A DNA stretch of 29,819 bases. Origin: S010-17 sp036478895. GTDB lineage: Bacteria; Bacteroidota; Bacteroidia; Flavobacteriales; Flavobacteriaceae. Position numbers and translations under genes: made by a program. Shown here piece by piece: positions 22,209 through 29,819 of the stretch. How positions within the stretch are numbered: position 1 is the stretch's first letter; each line of letters starts with the position of its first letter. The stretch spans positions 1-29,819 of the forward strand of contig JAZGEV010000150.1 in assembly GCA_036478895.1 (NCBI GenBank). Reading direction: 5' to 3'. The notes below the pieces were generated by a model, which saw only the letters and a list, made by a program, of their open reading frames with translations, did not search any database and had not been told where the DNA came from.

Positions 22209-22216
22209 CAAAGGTA
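22209..22216 (-). promoter_or_regulatory. Bacteroidota -7 element directly in front of murQ
   Basis: The minus strand reads TACCTTTG, then TTTA, then the murQ ATG at 22204. With the usual start five to seven bases after TTTG, the transcript would begin at or next to the A of the ATG, giving a leaderless mRNA. Confidence 0.5.
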
Positions 22217-22376
22217 CGTAAAAAGTACTTTAATAAAATGAAATATTAATTAGTATTTTTAAGTAATAATCAAATAGAAATGATGATATTATCTTACATT
22301 TGAAAAGTTATTTTAACAATTTTAAATGATTTTTTCACTATTCTTAGTAAATATATAAACTTATATAAAACGTATT

Positions 22377-24777
22377 TTAATTTTTTATAATTTTTTTCAC
22401 ACCAAAATCCCCATTTACATCTTCTACTTTTACAAAGTATAACCCTTGAGACAAATTGGAAATATCAACTTCATTACTTGCCGTTTCTTTTAACAGTAAC
22501 TGCCCTAGTTTACTATAAATTTCTATTTTAGTTATTTCAGTTTTTGACTTAATATTTAAGCTATTTTGAGTTGGTATTGGATAAACAGAAAAATCTAACA
22601 CTGTATTTTCAGGTACTGATAGAACATTAACTATTGTAGTTGTTGCTGTGTTTGTTTCAATAGCGACATTATAATCAAAAATATGTCAGCTTCATTTGAA
22701 ATAACATCTCCAATTGCAACGTTTGCTTTTGGCTTTATTTTGTAAGCTATAAAACCGTGAGAACCTGATTCGTTTGTGTTTTCATCTGGCAAATTTATAT
22801 TTTCGAAAATAAATTCTATTTCGTTGCCATTTGTTATAGCAACTCTGCTGTTGTGACTGGTAGTTTCTAACTGCAATGTTGACCAATCTAACTTAGCATC
22901 TAAAATATTTTTTACTACAATATTTATAGCACTTGCTGTACCTGAATTTTGAAAACGAACTACATAATGTAAATATTTATCTGTATCTGCTAATAAAACC
23001 TCATCACCTTCTAAACAAGTTATGTCATTTGGATCGTAAGAACCAATAACTGTTTGATTTAAAGTGAAAACATTGTCATCTGGAGTATAATCTCCTGATA
23101 TTGGGGTTACAGTTGTTGTAAAGTTTAAAATATCGCCATTATTTACAGGTTGTGCAGCTGTTGGTGTATTTATATTAAATTCTAAATCTATTATTCTTGT
23201 TTCAAAAGGGTTTAAAGCTGTATAATTAAAGGTTAAACTATTTGTTGTTTGTGAATCTATAGTTTCGCTTGAATTTAAGAAACTTAATTTGGTTTCATCA
23301 AAATCTAAACTTACAGAGCCATTTATTTGTGTAGTACCAATATTTTTATATACTATTCTATAACTTGTATCAAATCCTGGACTTGCTTGACTTGTTGGAA
23401 CCAATGTTATGCTTATATCATTAATATTCTGGTTTGGTGTAATACAGAAATCTGCTGTAAAAGTATCTCCAAAACCTGTAAAAGTATTTGTATATTCTGT
23501 TGGTGTATATGACCAATAACTTGGTAGAATTAAAGTCGTTATATAATCTCCTTCATTGGTAGAGATAAAATAAGTTCCATCATTTTGAGTAAATGTTTTA
23601 AAAGATTTCACGCCATTATCAGCTATAATTGGTACATTATTAACGGTTATATCATTCGAATCACATCCGTTATTATCTGTATCAATTATTACCACTCCAT
23701 TAATATAAAAACTGCAATTTTCTAAAAAAGTAACAGACTGACCAACCTCACCATCAATATGATTAGTTAAATCTGTATTTAGTTCATCTACACATACAGT
23801 TTGTAAATTATTTAATCCAGTAAACATTAATTGACTTGTCCCTGTAAGAATAATATTATCATTATTACCATTGTTTAAATTAATATGTTCTACATTATAA
23901 TGATCTTGAAACCTTAAGTGAGTTAAATTTGGATTTTGACTTAAATCTAAAGAAGTCATAGTACTTTGATGATCAAAATTATCATCAGAACAATATAACT
24001 TATACAAATTAGGGTTATTACTTAGATCTAACAAAATAAGAGGGTTTTTACCACATAAAAGTTTTTCTAAATTTGGATTATTATCTGTGTTTATAATATT
24101 TAAGTTATTATTGCTACAATGTAATTCAGTTAAATTTATATTATTGCTTAAGTCTAAAACAGCAAGTGAATTAGCATAACATATAAGTTCAATCAAGTTT
24201 ACAGCATCACTTAAATCTAAATTGGTTAAGTTATTAGACCTACATTCAAGTTCAGTTAGATTTATACAATTATCAAGGTTTATTGAACTTAAATTATTAC
24301 TTCTACACTTTAGTACAGATAGATTAGTACAATTATTTAAGTTTAATGACGTTAATTCATTACCTCTACAACTTAAATAATTCAAATTAGTGTTATTACC
24401 TATAACTAAATTAGTTAAATCATTATATGAACATTTTATATTTATTAAATTGGTATTACTACTTAAATTTAAACTATTCAAATCATTGGAAGAGCATCTT
24501 AATTCAGTTAAATTTATAAATCTTTCTATTCCTGTTAAAGATGAAATATCTTCACTAGAAACATTTAAATACCTCACATTTTCAGCTTCGCTAATTTGTA
24601 TTTCACCATCATTATTTATGTCAATAATCATCCAGTTTTCATTAGCATCTTTGCTATATCATTAGTGTCACTTGCACCCAACAAAACAGTCTTAAAAAGA
24701 GCATCTGGTATATTAACAATTTGCGCATTGTTTATACTATAAATTAATAGACTTAAAATAAGTAGTATTTTTTTCAT
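22377..24777 (-). pseudogene. Leucine-rich-repeat T9SS protein broken by two frameshifts
   Basis: Reading from the ATG at 24777, a signal peptide (MKKILLILSLLIYSINNAQ) leads into IVNIPDALFKTVLLGASDTN, then the frame hits a stop after the T-run 24650-24652. Adding one base gives KDANENWMIIDINNDGEIQ and a long frame to 22631. That frame has an EF-hand-like loop (DINNDGEIQISE), about nine leucine-rich repeats of roughly 21 residues (LxCxxNxLxxLxLxxNxNL) and a beta-rich segment resembling repeat modules of Bacteroidota surface proteins. At the A-run 22677-22681 a second base is missing; restoring it reads ADIFFDYNVAIETNT and joins the sorting tail (VYPIPTQNSLNI ... GLYFVKV ... KKIIKN, end 22377). 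The repaired protein would be 800 residues. Both losses are in short A/T runs, so it may be a decaying gene, a switchable one or a read error. Confidence 0.85.
23890..24514 (-). repeat. Leucine-rich repeat array
   Basis: About nine to ten coding repeats of roughly 63 bases, each giving LxCxxNxLxxLxLxxNxNL, with recurring cysteine and asparagine positions. The last units are less regular. Confidence 0.8.
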
Positions 24778-24918
24778 TTTTCTATTTTTTATTGTTTTTT
24801 AATTACAGTCAACAACACAAAAACAAGTTCAATTTCAATTGAATTTATCGACTGTTACAAGATGTAAAGTTAGTAAAAAATAGACAAAGTCAAGTACAAA
24901 AACAATACGTCACCAAGA

Positions 24919-25353
24919 TCATACCGAAATAACCGCCATTGTTAATCTAGAAATACAAGTAAGTTGTTTGGCTTCATTAGTTATTTCAATTGACCAAACC
25001 TGTGTCTTTCCTCCAATATGAATTGCTTTGGCTTTAGCGTAAACAAACCCACTTTTAACACCACGTAAATGGTTGGCATTAATATCCAAACCTACAGCTG
25101 CTTTATTTTTTTTCTTAATGGCTAAATTTGCAGCATAACTTCCAATAGTTTCTGCCAAATAAACAGAAACGCCGCCATGTAACAAACCCATTGGTTGTTT
25201 TGTATTTGGAGTGATTGGCATTTTACAAACTAAATAGTCAACTCCTTTTTCAATAAATTCAATTTCAAAGGGATTGGTATACAAACCAAACGGATTTGTT
25301 GGGCCATTTTCTTTATTTAAATCTTCAATAGTGAATTCTTTTGTCCAAATCAT
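24919..25353 (-). CDS. menI: Hotdog-fold acyl-CoA thioesterase, MenI/YdiI-like
   Basis: With the ATG at 25353 the product is 144 residues and starts MIWTKEFTIEDLN, closely matching the E. coli YdiI (MenI) start MIWKRKITLEALN. Shared core motifs are TKQPMGLLHGGVSVYLAETIGS (Glu68 as the catalytic acid), VGLDINANHLRG and QVWSIEI. MenI hydrolyses 1,4-dihydroxy-2-naphthoyl-CoA in menaquinone synthesis; other hotdog thioesterases are broader, so the substrate is probable, not proven. A longer frame to 25398 exists but would overlap the bestrophin-like gene and add residues absent from the family; the chosen start lies ten bases after that gene's stop. It is the last gene of the efflux operon. No other menaquinone gene is in the window. 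Confidence 0.85.
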   Translation of the reverse strand: MIWTKEFTIEDLNKENGPTNPFGLYTNPFEIEFIEKGVDYLVCKMPITPNTKQPMGLLHGGVSVYLAETIGSYAANLAIKKKNKAAVGLDINANHLRGVKSGFVYAKAKAIHIGGKTQVWSIEITNEAKQLTCISRLTMAVISV

Positions 25354-25363
25354 AATTCTATTT

Positions 25364-26137
25364 TTACGTATCCAATCCAGCCGAAAATTTCTTTGCATTT
25401 ATGGAAACATCATCTTCTCCAACATTATCAAACGGGTTTTCTAGATGTTCTTGAATATTATCTAAACTTACTAATATTAAACTGAATAAAACTGGTAAAA
25501 CAAAGGCTAACCATAAGCTTTCATCACTAGTAACCTCAGCAAAATAGGGTCCATAAATAATTGGTAATATATTGATAAAAACCTTACTGTAAGAACGTAA
25601 TGTTAAAGGCGTTCTGTATTGATCTATGTGTTTTAATTCTTCAAACGAGATTAACATTTTACTTAAATACTGATTTGATCGTGATACTTCGCCACTTGGC
25701 ATGCCTTGTGCTCTAAAATCTTTTATTGCCATAGACAGCTTCCTAAATGCAACTAAAACTTGACTTTCAGATTTTTGATCTTCTTTAATTTTTAAATGTA
25801 AATATTTATTAATTTCGAAAAATAAATTTTCTAATTCACTTTTTAATTCCAGTTGTTTAATGGCATCTGGATTTTCAATCCAATCGCGAGAAGCAAAGAA
25901 TATTGCTCTTCCATTTCCTTTTAAATTCGCATAATGTTTTAAAGCAATTTCTCGCCTTCTGTAAGCAGAATTAATTGAAAAAACCAACGGGAAAACGACT
26001 GCAATACCAATAAGTGTTAGAGGGAATTTTGACGTGATGTCATAAATTCTACAAAAATAAGTGGCAATTACAGATAAAATAATTACAATAAATGTTTGTA
26101 AATTTACTATAGTTAAAAAGCTTTTGAATGTTTTCAT
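25364..26137 (-). CDS. Bestrophin-like anion channel family protein
   Basis: A 257-residue membrane protein, short for the bestrophin family. Helices occupy about residues 10-30, 37-55, 200-225 region, with a long cytoplasmic middle. After helix 2, FSINSAYRRREIALKHYANLKG aligns with the family pattern of Arg/Asn, Tyr and Arg residues after the pore helix. Near the C terminus LDNIQEHLENPFDNVGEDDV matches the bestrophin ENPFG...DDD calcium-clasp segment, although the acidic cluster is shorter here. Such proteins form pentameric chloride/anion (or in bacteria sometimes cation) channels. It follows the TolC-type gene by 16 bases and precedes the thioesterase by ten, so it is part of the same transcript. 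Ion and role are unknown; the call depends mostly on the C-terminal motif and layout. Confidence 0.75.
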   Translation of the reverse strand: MKTFKSFLTIVNLQTFIVIILSVIATYFCRIYDITSKFPLTLIGIAVVFPLVFSINSAYRRREIALKHYANLKGNGRAIFFASRDWIENPDAIKQLELKSELENLFFEINKYLHLKIKEDQKSESQVLVAFRKLSMAIKDFRAQGMPSGEVSRSNQYLSKMLISFEELKHIDQYRTPLTLRSYSKVFINILPIIYGPYFAEVTSDESLWLAFVLPVLFSLILVSLDNIQEHLENPFDNVGEDDVSINAKKFSAGLDT

Positions 26138-26153
26138 GAGTTACAAATATAAC

Positions 26154-27614
26154 TTATTCAAATAAAATTTCTGCAGCTTCAATTTTTTTATTAGTAACAA
26201 AATCATATAAAGTCAATCTACGTAAGGTATAATAATCTACCCAAAAGCGTTCAACCGAATTTAAATAACGTACAATTGCATTATCCTTTTCTTGTTGAGC
26301 TAAGTTTAAATCGGTTATGGTTATTTTACCTAAGACATATCTTTTTTGAGTAATATCATAGCGTTTTAAAGCTATTTCTTGTGCTTTTTTTGATGTTTCT
26401 AAAAATGCTTTTTGATTCTGCCAATTCAATGTATGCAAATAAATTTCTTGTTCAAAAGCCTGCTGTTCTTCATCTAAATTGGTATTAACCAAATCTAAAT
26501 TTGCTTTTGCCATTTTACGCTTAGATTTTGAAACGCCCCAATCAAAAATTGGAATTCCCAAACTTAAAGTTACGTTTTGTTGTCTGTTTAGATCGGAAAA
26601 TAATTCATTAAAAACTGGACCTTGCTGTGACATTCCAAAGTTTGCTCTTATATTCATTTCCAATTTTCCATCTCCTTTTACACGAGCCAATTCCTTTTCT
26701 GCTTGCAAACGTCTTCTTCTATATTCAATAACAGATTTCCTGTTTTCTTGCGCTTCTTTTAAGGCTTTATCCACATCTATTTCAAAAATATCTATGTCTT
26801 GCGGCACTATTAATTCAACGTCATCGGATTGCAATCCTAAATAACGTGCCAAATTTTGAGTCGACCTTTTAAGCGATATTTCATTGCTTATTACATTGTT
26901 TTTTGAATTTAACAAACTCAATTCCATTTGTAACAAATCATTCTCTGCAATTTTACCCATTTTAAAACGGGCTTCTGCTATTTTAAATAAATCAGCCTGA
27001 TTGGAAAAATTTTGTTTTGATATTTTTAACTGCTTTTGCACTTTTAATAAACCAAAAAACTGTCGTGATGTGGCTAAGGAAATTTGCTCCATACTTTCTA
27101 CAAAAGCACGTTTGGATTCTTCAAACACCAATGGCTCAATTTTCTTATCCCATTTATAAGGATTGTAAAAAAGTGAATTTTGAAAATAATTAATAGAAAA
27201 TGGCACTATCGAATAACCCGAAGTTGGATTGGTACCAAAAATATCGATACGTTCTACCTGTGAATTTAAGGATAAAGAGCCGCCTGTAAACGGTACATTT
27301 TGAGAGACCGACAAATTCAAATCCATACGCGATTGATTCTGATTCACAAAAATATCTTGTCCGTTATCGTTGGTGATTCGTCGTGTAGATTTGGAGTACG
27401 ATGGCAATGTTGCATCAATTCTTACTTGTGGTAAAAATCCTGCTTCATAATTCTTGTAACGCCAATAATTTGCTTGGTTTCTATTTAAAGCAGATTTGTA
27501 ATCTGTTGAGTTTTTTTGAGCTAACTTAATGGCTCTCTCTAAAGTTAATTTTTCATTTTGACCAACAAAAATAAGTGGCAATAGAATAAAACACAATACT
27601 ATTATTTTTTTCAT
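26154..27614 (-). CDS. TolC-family outer-membrane efflux protein
   Basis: A 486-residue protein with signal peptide (residues 1-18, ending VGQ) and the two-fold repeated helical pattern of outer-membrane efflux channels. LTLERAIKLAQKNSTDYKSA opens the mature region; the barrel segments contain LSLSVSQNVPFTGGSLSL and VTLSLGIPIFDWGVSKSKRKMAKANLDL, the latter typical of the family. Long alpha-helical coiled segments form the periplasmic tunnel. It is the outer-membrane component of the tripartite pump made with the adaptor and the MacB-type permease encoded just upstream. It follows the permease by 22 bases. The substrate is unknown. Confidence 0.92.
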   Translation of the reverse strand: MKKIIVLCFILLPLIFVGQNEKLTLERAIKLAQKNSTDYKSALNRNQANYWRYKNYEAGFLPQVRIDATLPSYSKSTRRITNDNGQDIFVNQNQSRMDLNLSVSQNVPFTGGSLSLNSQVERIDIFGTNPTSGYSIVPFSINYFQNSLFYNPYKWDKKIEPLVFEESKRAFVESMEQISLATSRQFFGLLKVQKQLKISKQNFSNQADLFKIAEARFKMGKIAENDLLQMELSLLNSKNNVISNEISLKRSTQNLARYLGLQSDDVELIVPQDIDIFEIDVDKALKEAQENRKSVIEYRRRRLQAEKELARVKGDGKLEMNIRANFGMSQQGPVFNELFSDLNRQQNVTLSLGIPIFDWGVSKSKRKMAKANLDLVNTNLDEEQQAFEQEIYLHTLNWQNQKAFLETSKKAQEIALKRYDITQKRYVLGKITITDLNLAQQEKDNAIVRYLNSVERFWVDYYTLRRLTLYDFVTNKKIEAAEILFE

Positions 27615-27636
27615 AATTATTTTTTAATACATCTGT

Positions 27637-29004
27637 TTATTCTGTTCTTATGGCTTCTATTGGGCTTTTGCTAGCAGCCGATTTTGCTGGGGCAATACCA
27701 AAAACCAACCCAATTAATGTTGCCACAAAAAAGGACAATAAAATAGAATTTAGAGATAAAATAGTTTCAATACCTGTTGTTATTTCTAAGACATAAGACG
27801 AGAAAATACCTAATATAACACCAATAATTCCGCCTCCTAAACTTATTAAAACAGATTCGGCTAAAAATTGTAAAATCACATCTTGTCGTGTTGCGCCAAT
27901 AGCTCTTATAATTCCTATTTCTTTAGTACGCTCCAATACCGAAGCTAACATTATATTCATTATGCCAATGCCACCAATAAGTAGTGATATACCAGCAATA
28001 ATACTTAAAACAATATTGAATATTTGCTTGGTTTTCTGTTGTTGTTTTAAGAGATGTATTGGTATAGAAATTTCAAAATCCAACACGCCATTGTGTTTTC
28101 TTTTTAATAATCTACTCAAGACTTCGGCTGTTGCTTTTAATTCGCTCGATTTTGATACTTGCACTGTTAATTTATCTAACTGATGGTAGTTTCCACGCAA
28201 TATGCGTTTTTTTGGACCGTCATTTCCTCCACCTGTAATGAACACCATACCGCCAGTCATTTCTTGCTCTTTATCACTTATTATTTTTCGGTTTTTATAA
28301 CGTACCAAAAATGTATTTATCGGTATATAAACATCTCTATTTAAATCTCGTATTCCCAAATCATCCTGAGCTTTCTCGGAAATGAATTTTTCTTTAATAA
28401 CACCAACAACTTGCAACCAGACATCTTTTACTTTAATGTATTTTCCTAAAGCACTTTCACCAGTAAATAATTTTTTTTCAATTTTTTTACCAATAATACA
28501 TACTGGCATAGCATTTCTTGCCTGATTCTTTGAGAAATTTTTTCCCGATCCTATATCAATATTAGTTACTTCAAAAAAGGAAGATTCCACGCCTATTAAT
28601 TTAACAGAATTTTGACGTCCTTTTTTCATTACATAGGTTTCCAAAATTATTTCTGGACTGGCTAATTTTACAGTTGGAATGGTTTTTTTTATACTTACAA
28701 TGTCCAATAAATCCAAGCCTTTGGAAAATGGTTTGGATTCAGTTTCTCTAGAATCATCATCACTTGAATCTTCAATGTCATCTGGTATTGGGGAAATTAC
28801 AATATTATTGACTCCAACCAGTTCCAGCTGTGCTAATATTTCACGCTCTGCTCCTTTACCAATAGCCAACATGGTAATTACCGCTGCCACACCAAAAATA
28901 ATACCCAATGCCGTTAAAAATGTACGTACTTTATTAGTACGGATAACTCTAAAAGCTTCCGAAAAATTGGATTTTAGTTTTTCTAAAAGAATTTTATCTA
29001 GCAT
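27637..29004 (-). CDS. MacB-type ABC transporter permease
   Basis: A 455-residue permease with one N-terminal helix (RTFLTALGIIFGVAAVITMLAIG, about 28-50), a large periplasmic MacB_PCD domain (about 50-325) and three C-terminal helices (about 328-455) with the FtsX/MacB signature GGIGIMNIMLASVLERTKEIGIIRAIGA. It transmits ATPase motion to the periplasmic adaptor in a mechanotransmission pump. No ATP-binding domain is fused, so the nucleotide-binding subunit must be encoded elsewhere, perhaps beyond the right edge. An Asp/Ser/Glu-rich stretch near residues 76-90 (DDIEDSSDDDSRETES) is an acidic insertion in the periplasmic domain. The start ATG lies one base after the adaptor stop. Confidence 0.92.
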   Translation of the reverse strand: MLDKILLEKLKSNFSEAFRVIRTNKVRTFLTALGIIFGVAAVITMLAIGKGAEREILAQLELVGVNNIVISPIPDDIEDSSDDDSRETESKPFSKGLDLLDIVSIKKTIPTVKLASPEIILETYVMKKGRQNSVKLIGVESSFFEVTNIDIGSGKNFSKNQARNAMPVCIIGKKIEKKLFTGESALGKYIKVKDVWLQVVGVIKEKFISEKAQDDLGIRDLNRDVYIPINTFLVRYKNRKIISDKEQEMTGGMVFITGGGNDGPKKRILRGNYHQLDKLTVQVSKSSELKATAEVLSRLLKRKHNGVLDFEISIPIHLLKQQQKTKQIFNIVLSIIAGISLLIGGIGIMNIMLASVLERTKEIGIIRAIGATRQDVILQFLAESVLISLGGGIIGVILGIFSSYVLEITTGIETILSLNSILLSFFVATLIGLVFGIAPAKSAASKSPIEAIRTE

Positions 29005-29005
29005 C

Positions 29006-29819
29006 TTACTTTCCTAATAGTTTGATACTTTTGCCTTCTTGCCCATCTGGTTTGTTCAAATAAACTTCTTCATTTTCTTTAACACCTTTGGATATTACAA
29101 CATCATTATTATTAGAAACACCTAAAGCAACTTGCTTCTTAATGATATTATATCCTTCTTTTTGATACACATAGTTTATAGAATCTTTAAAAAATACAGC
29201 TTCCAAAGGAATGGTTAATACATCCTGTTCTTTATGTGTTAAAATTCGGTTTGATGTTGTCATTCCGGGTCTAATATTCTCATTTATTTCATTCAATTTT
29301 ACCAATACTTGAAATACTTTAATATCAGATCCTCTTTTCTTTTCACCAACGTTTGCAACGTCTGTTATAAAACCATCCATTTCAATATCTGGAAATGCAT
29401 CAAAACCAATTTTTACTTTTAATCCATTTTTTATTTGACGAATATCCACTTCGTTTGCGTATGTTTTGGATTCCATTTTAGTTAAATCAGGCAAACTAGC
29501 AATTGCTGGATCCCAAGGGCTAATGGATGAACCTACTTTCTTTTTTGTACCGTTCCACGTTTTTACATAGGTTATCATTCCGTCTGATTCTGAATGGATT
29601 GTAAATGATTTTTGCAAATCCACTAAGGCTTTTAATTTCTTTTTTATTTTTGATACTTCTGTACCAACTTCAACCATTTTAGCTTTTGCCTGACGCTGTT
29701 TTATGTTGTAATTCTCTTTTTTTTCACGAATATTACGTTCCGTTTTTAAAACAGAATTTTCTAATTTTTTAATAGTCGCAGGTGGCTCATAGATAGATTG
29801 CTTTAATTCCAATTTGGTT
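29006..29819 (-). CDS. HlyD/MacA-type periplasmic efflux adaptor, C-terminal part (runs off the right edge)
   Basis: The frame is open through the right edge, so the N terminus is missing. About 271 residues are visible: a coiled-coil hairpin half (roughly residues 10-65 of the visible part), a lipoyl-like segment (SDGMITYVKTWNGTKKKVGSSI), beta-barrel and membrane-proximal domains (IRPGMTTSNRIL, LTIPLEAVFFKD, QVALGVSNNNDVVISKGV). The motif GSxISPWDP AIASLPDLTKM is typical of RND/MacA-family adaptors. It bridges the inner-membrane permease and the TolC-type channel. The stop is one base before the permease start, indicating coupled expression. Confidence 0.9.
   Translation of the reverse strand, partial: TKLELKQSIYEPPATIKKLENSVLKTERNIREKKENYNIKQRQAKAKMVEVGTEVSKIKKKLKALVDLQKSFTIHSESDGMITYVKTWNGTKKKVGSSISPWDPAIASLPDLTKMESKTYANEVDIRQIKNGLKVKIGFDAFPDIEMDGFITDVANVGEKKRGSDIKVFQVLVKLNEINENIRPGMTTSNRILTHKEQDVLTIPLEAVFFKDSINYVYQKEGYNIIKKQVALGVSNNNDVVISKGVKENEEVYLNKPDGQEGKSIKLLGK

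Noticed and set aside
22352..22367. TATATAA-AC-TTATATA palindrome downstream of the leucine-rich-repeat gene as a terminator or operator
   Set aside because: It contains almost only A and T and has no following U-run specific to the transcript; chance is likely in such AT-rich DNA.
23890..24514. 63-base periodicity suggesting a non-coding tandem array
   Set aside because: The period equals 21 codons and each unit encodes a leucine-rich repeat with conserved Leu, Asn and Cys positions.
25354..25398. Longer start for the thioesterase giving an N-terminal extension MQRNFRLDWIRKNRI
   Set aside because: It overlaps the bestrophin-like coding end, and the MenI family begins at MIW, which matches the ATG at 25353.

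Overview
The window looks like chromosomal DNA of a marine flavobacterium (Bacteroidota, probably Flavobacteriaceae). Base composition is strongly AT-rich. Large secreted proteins end in the type IX secretion (T9SS) sorting tail (xPNP...GxYFI...K). Promoters fit the Bacteroidota -7 element TAnnTTTG, and there is no obvious reliance on Shine-Dalgarno sites. Gene families (TonB/ExbBD, NhaB, OprO/P-like porin, TolC/MacB-type efflux) agree. No tRNA, rRNA, CRISPR array or insertion sequence was recognised. No gene-free stretch exceeds 300 bases.

Layout. (1) 1-4407, minus strand: Glu/Leu/Phe/Val dehydrogenase, sodium/proton antiporter NhaB, ExbB, ExbD, a small lipoprotein that copies the ExbD periplasmic domain, and the first codons of TonB. 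(2) 4671-10884, plus strand: a 1580-residue multidomain T9SS cell-surface protein and a second T9SS gene with PKD-like repeats. The two share an almost identical sorting tail, but the second has a one-base frameshift just inside the tail. (3) 11002-11517: small membrane-anchored TPR-like protein. (4) 11601-19497: a putative sulfur/anion locus with a triple-rhodanese lipoprotein, OprO/P-like porin, SulP transporter, beta-carbonic anhydrase, YeeE/YedE-type thiosulfate transporter and LysE-like exporter. Two divergent intergenic regions here carry the same 16-bp palindrome TGTAACTnnAGTTACA, each exactly 21 bp from a -7-like element. (5) 19587-22204: DinB-like protein facing a murQ / small membrane protein / ATP-grasp operon. 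(6) 22377-24777: leucine-rich-repeat T9SS protein broken by two single-base frameshifts. (7) 24919-29819, minus strand: a compact operon of efflux adaptor (partial), MacB-type permease, TolC-type channel, bestrophin-like channel and MenI-like thioesterase.

How the genes work together. NhaB and the dehydrogenase sit next to the TonB motor genes, linking sodium/proton balance and amino-acid catabolism with energised outer-membrane uptake. The sulfur/anion locus covers outer-membrane entry (porin), inner-membrane import (SulP, YeeE), sulfane-sulfur handling (rhodaneses) and bicarbonate/CO2 interconversion (carbonic anhydrase), and appears to be switched by a CRP/FNR-type regulator that is not encoded in the window. 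The best candidates for something undescribed are this shared operator geometry and the lipid-anchored ExbD-like domain inside the TonB operon. Three genes have single-base frameshifts at short A/T runs, and the SulP gene lacks a normal start codon in front of its conserved N terminus. These could be real decay or sequencing errors and should be settled with reads.
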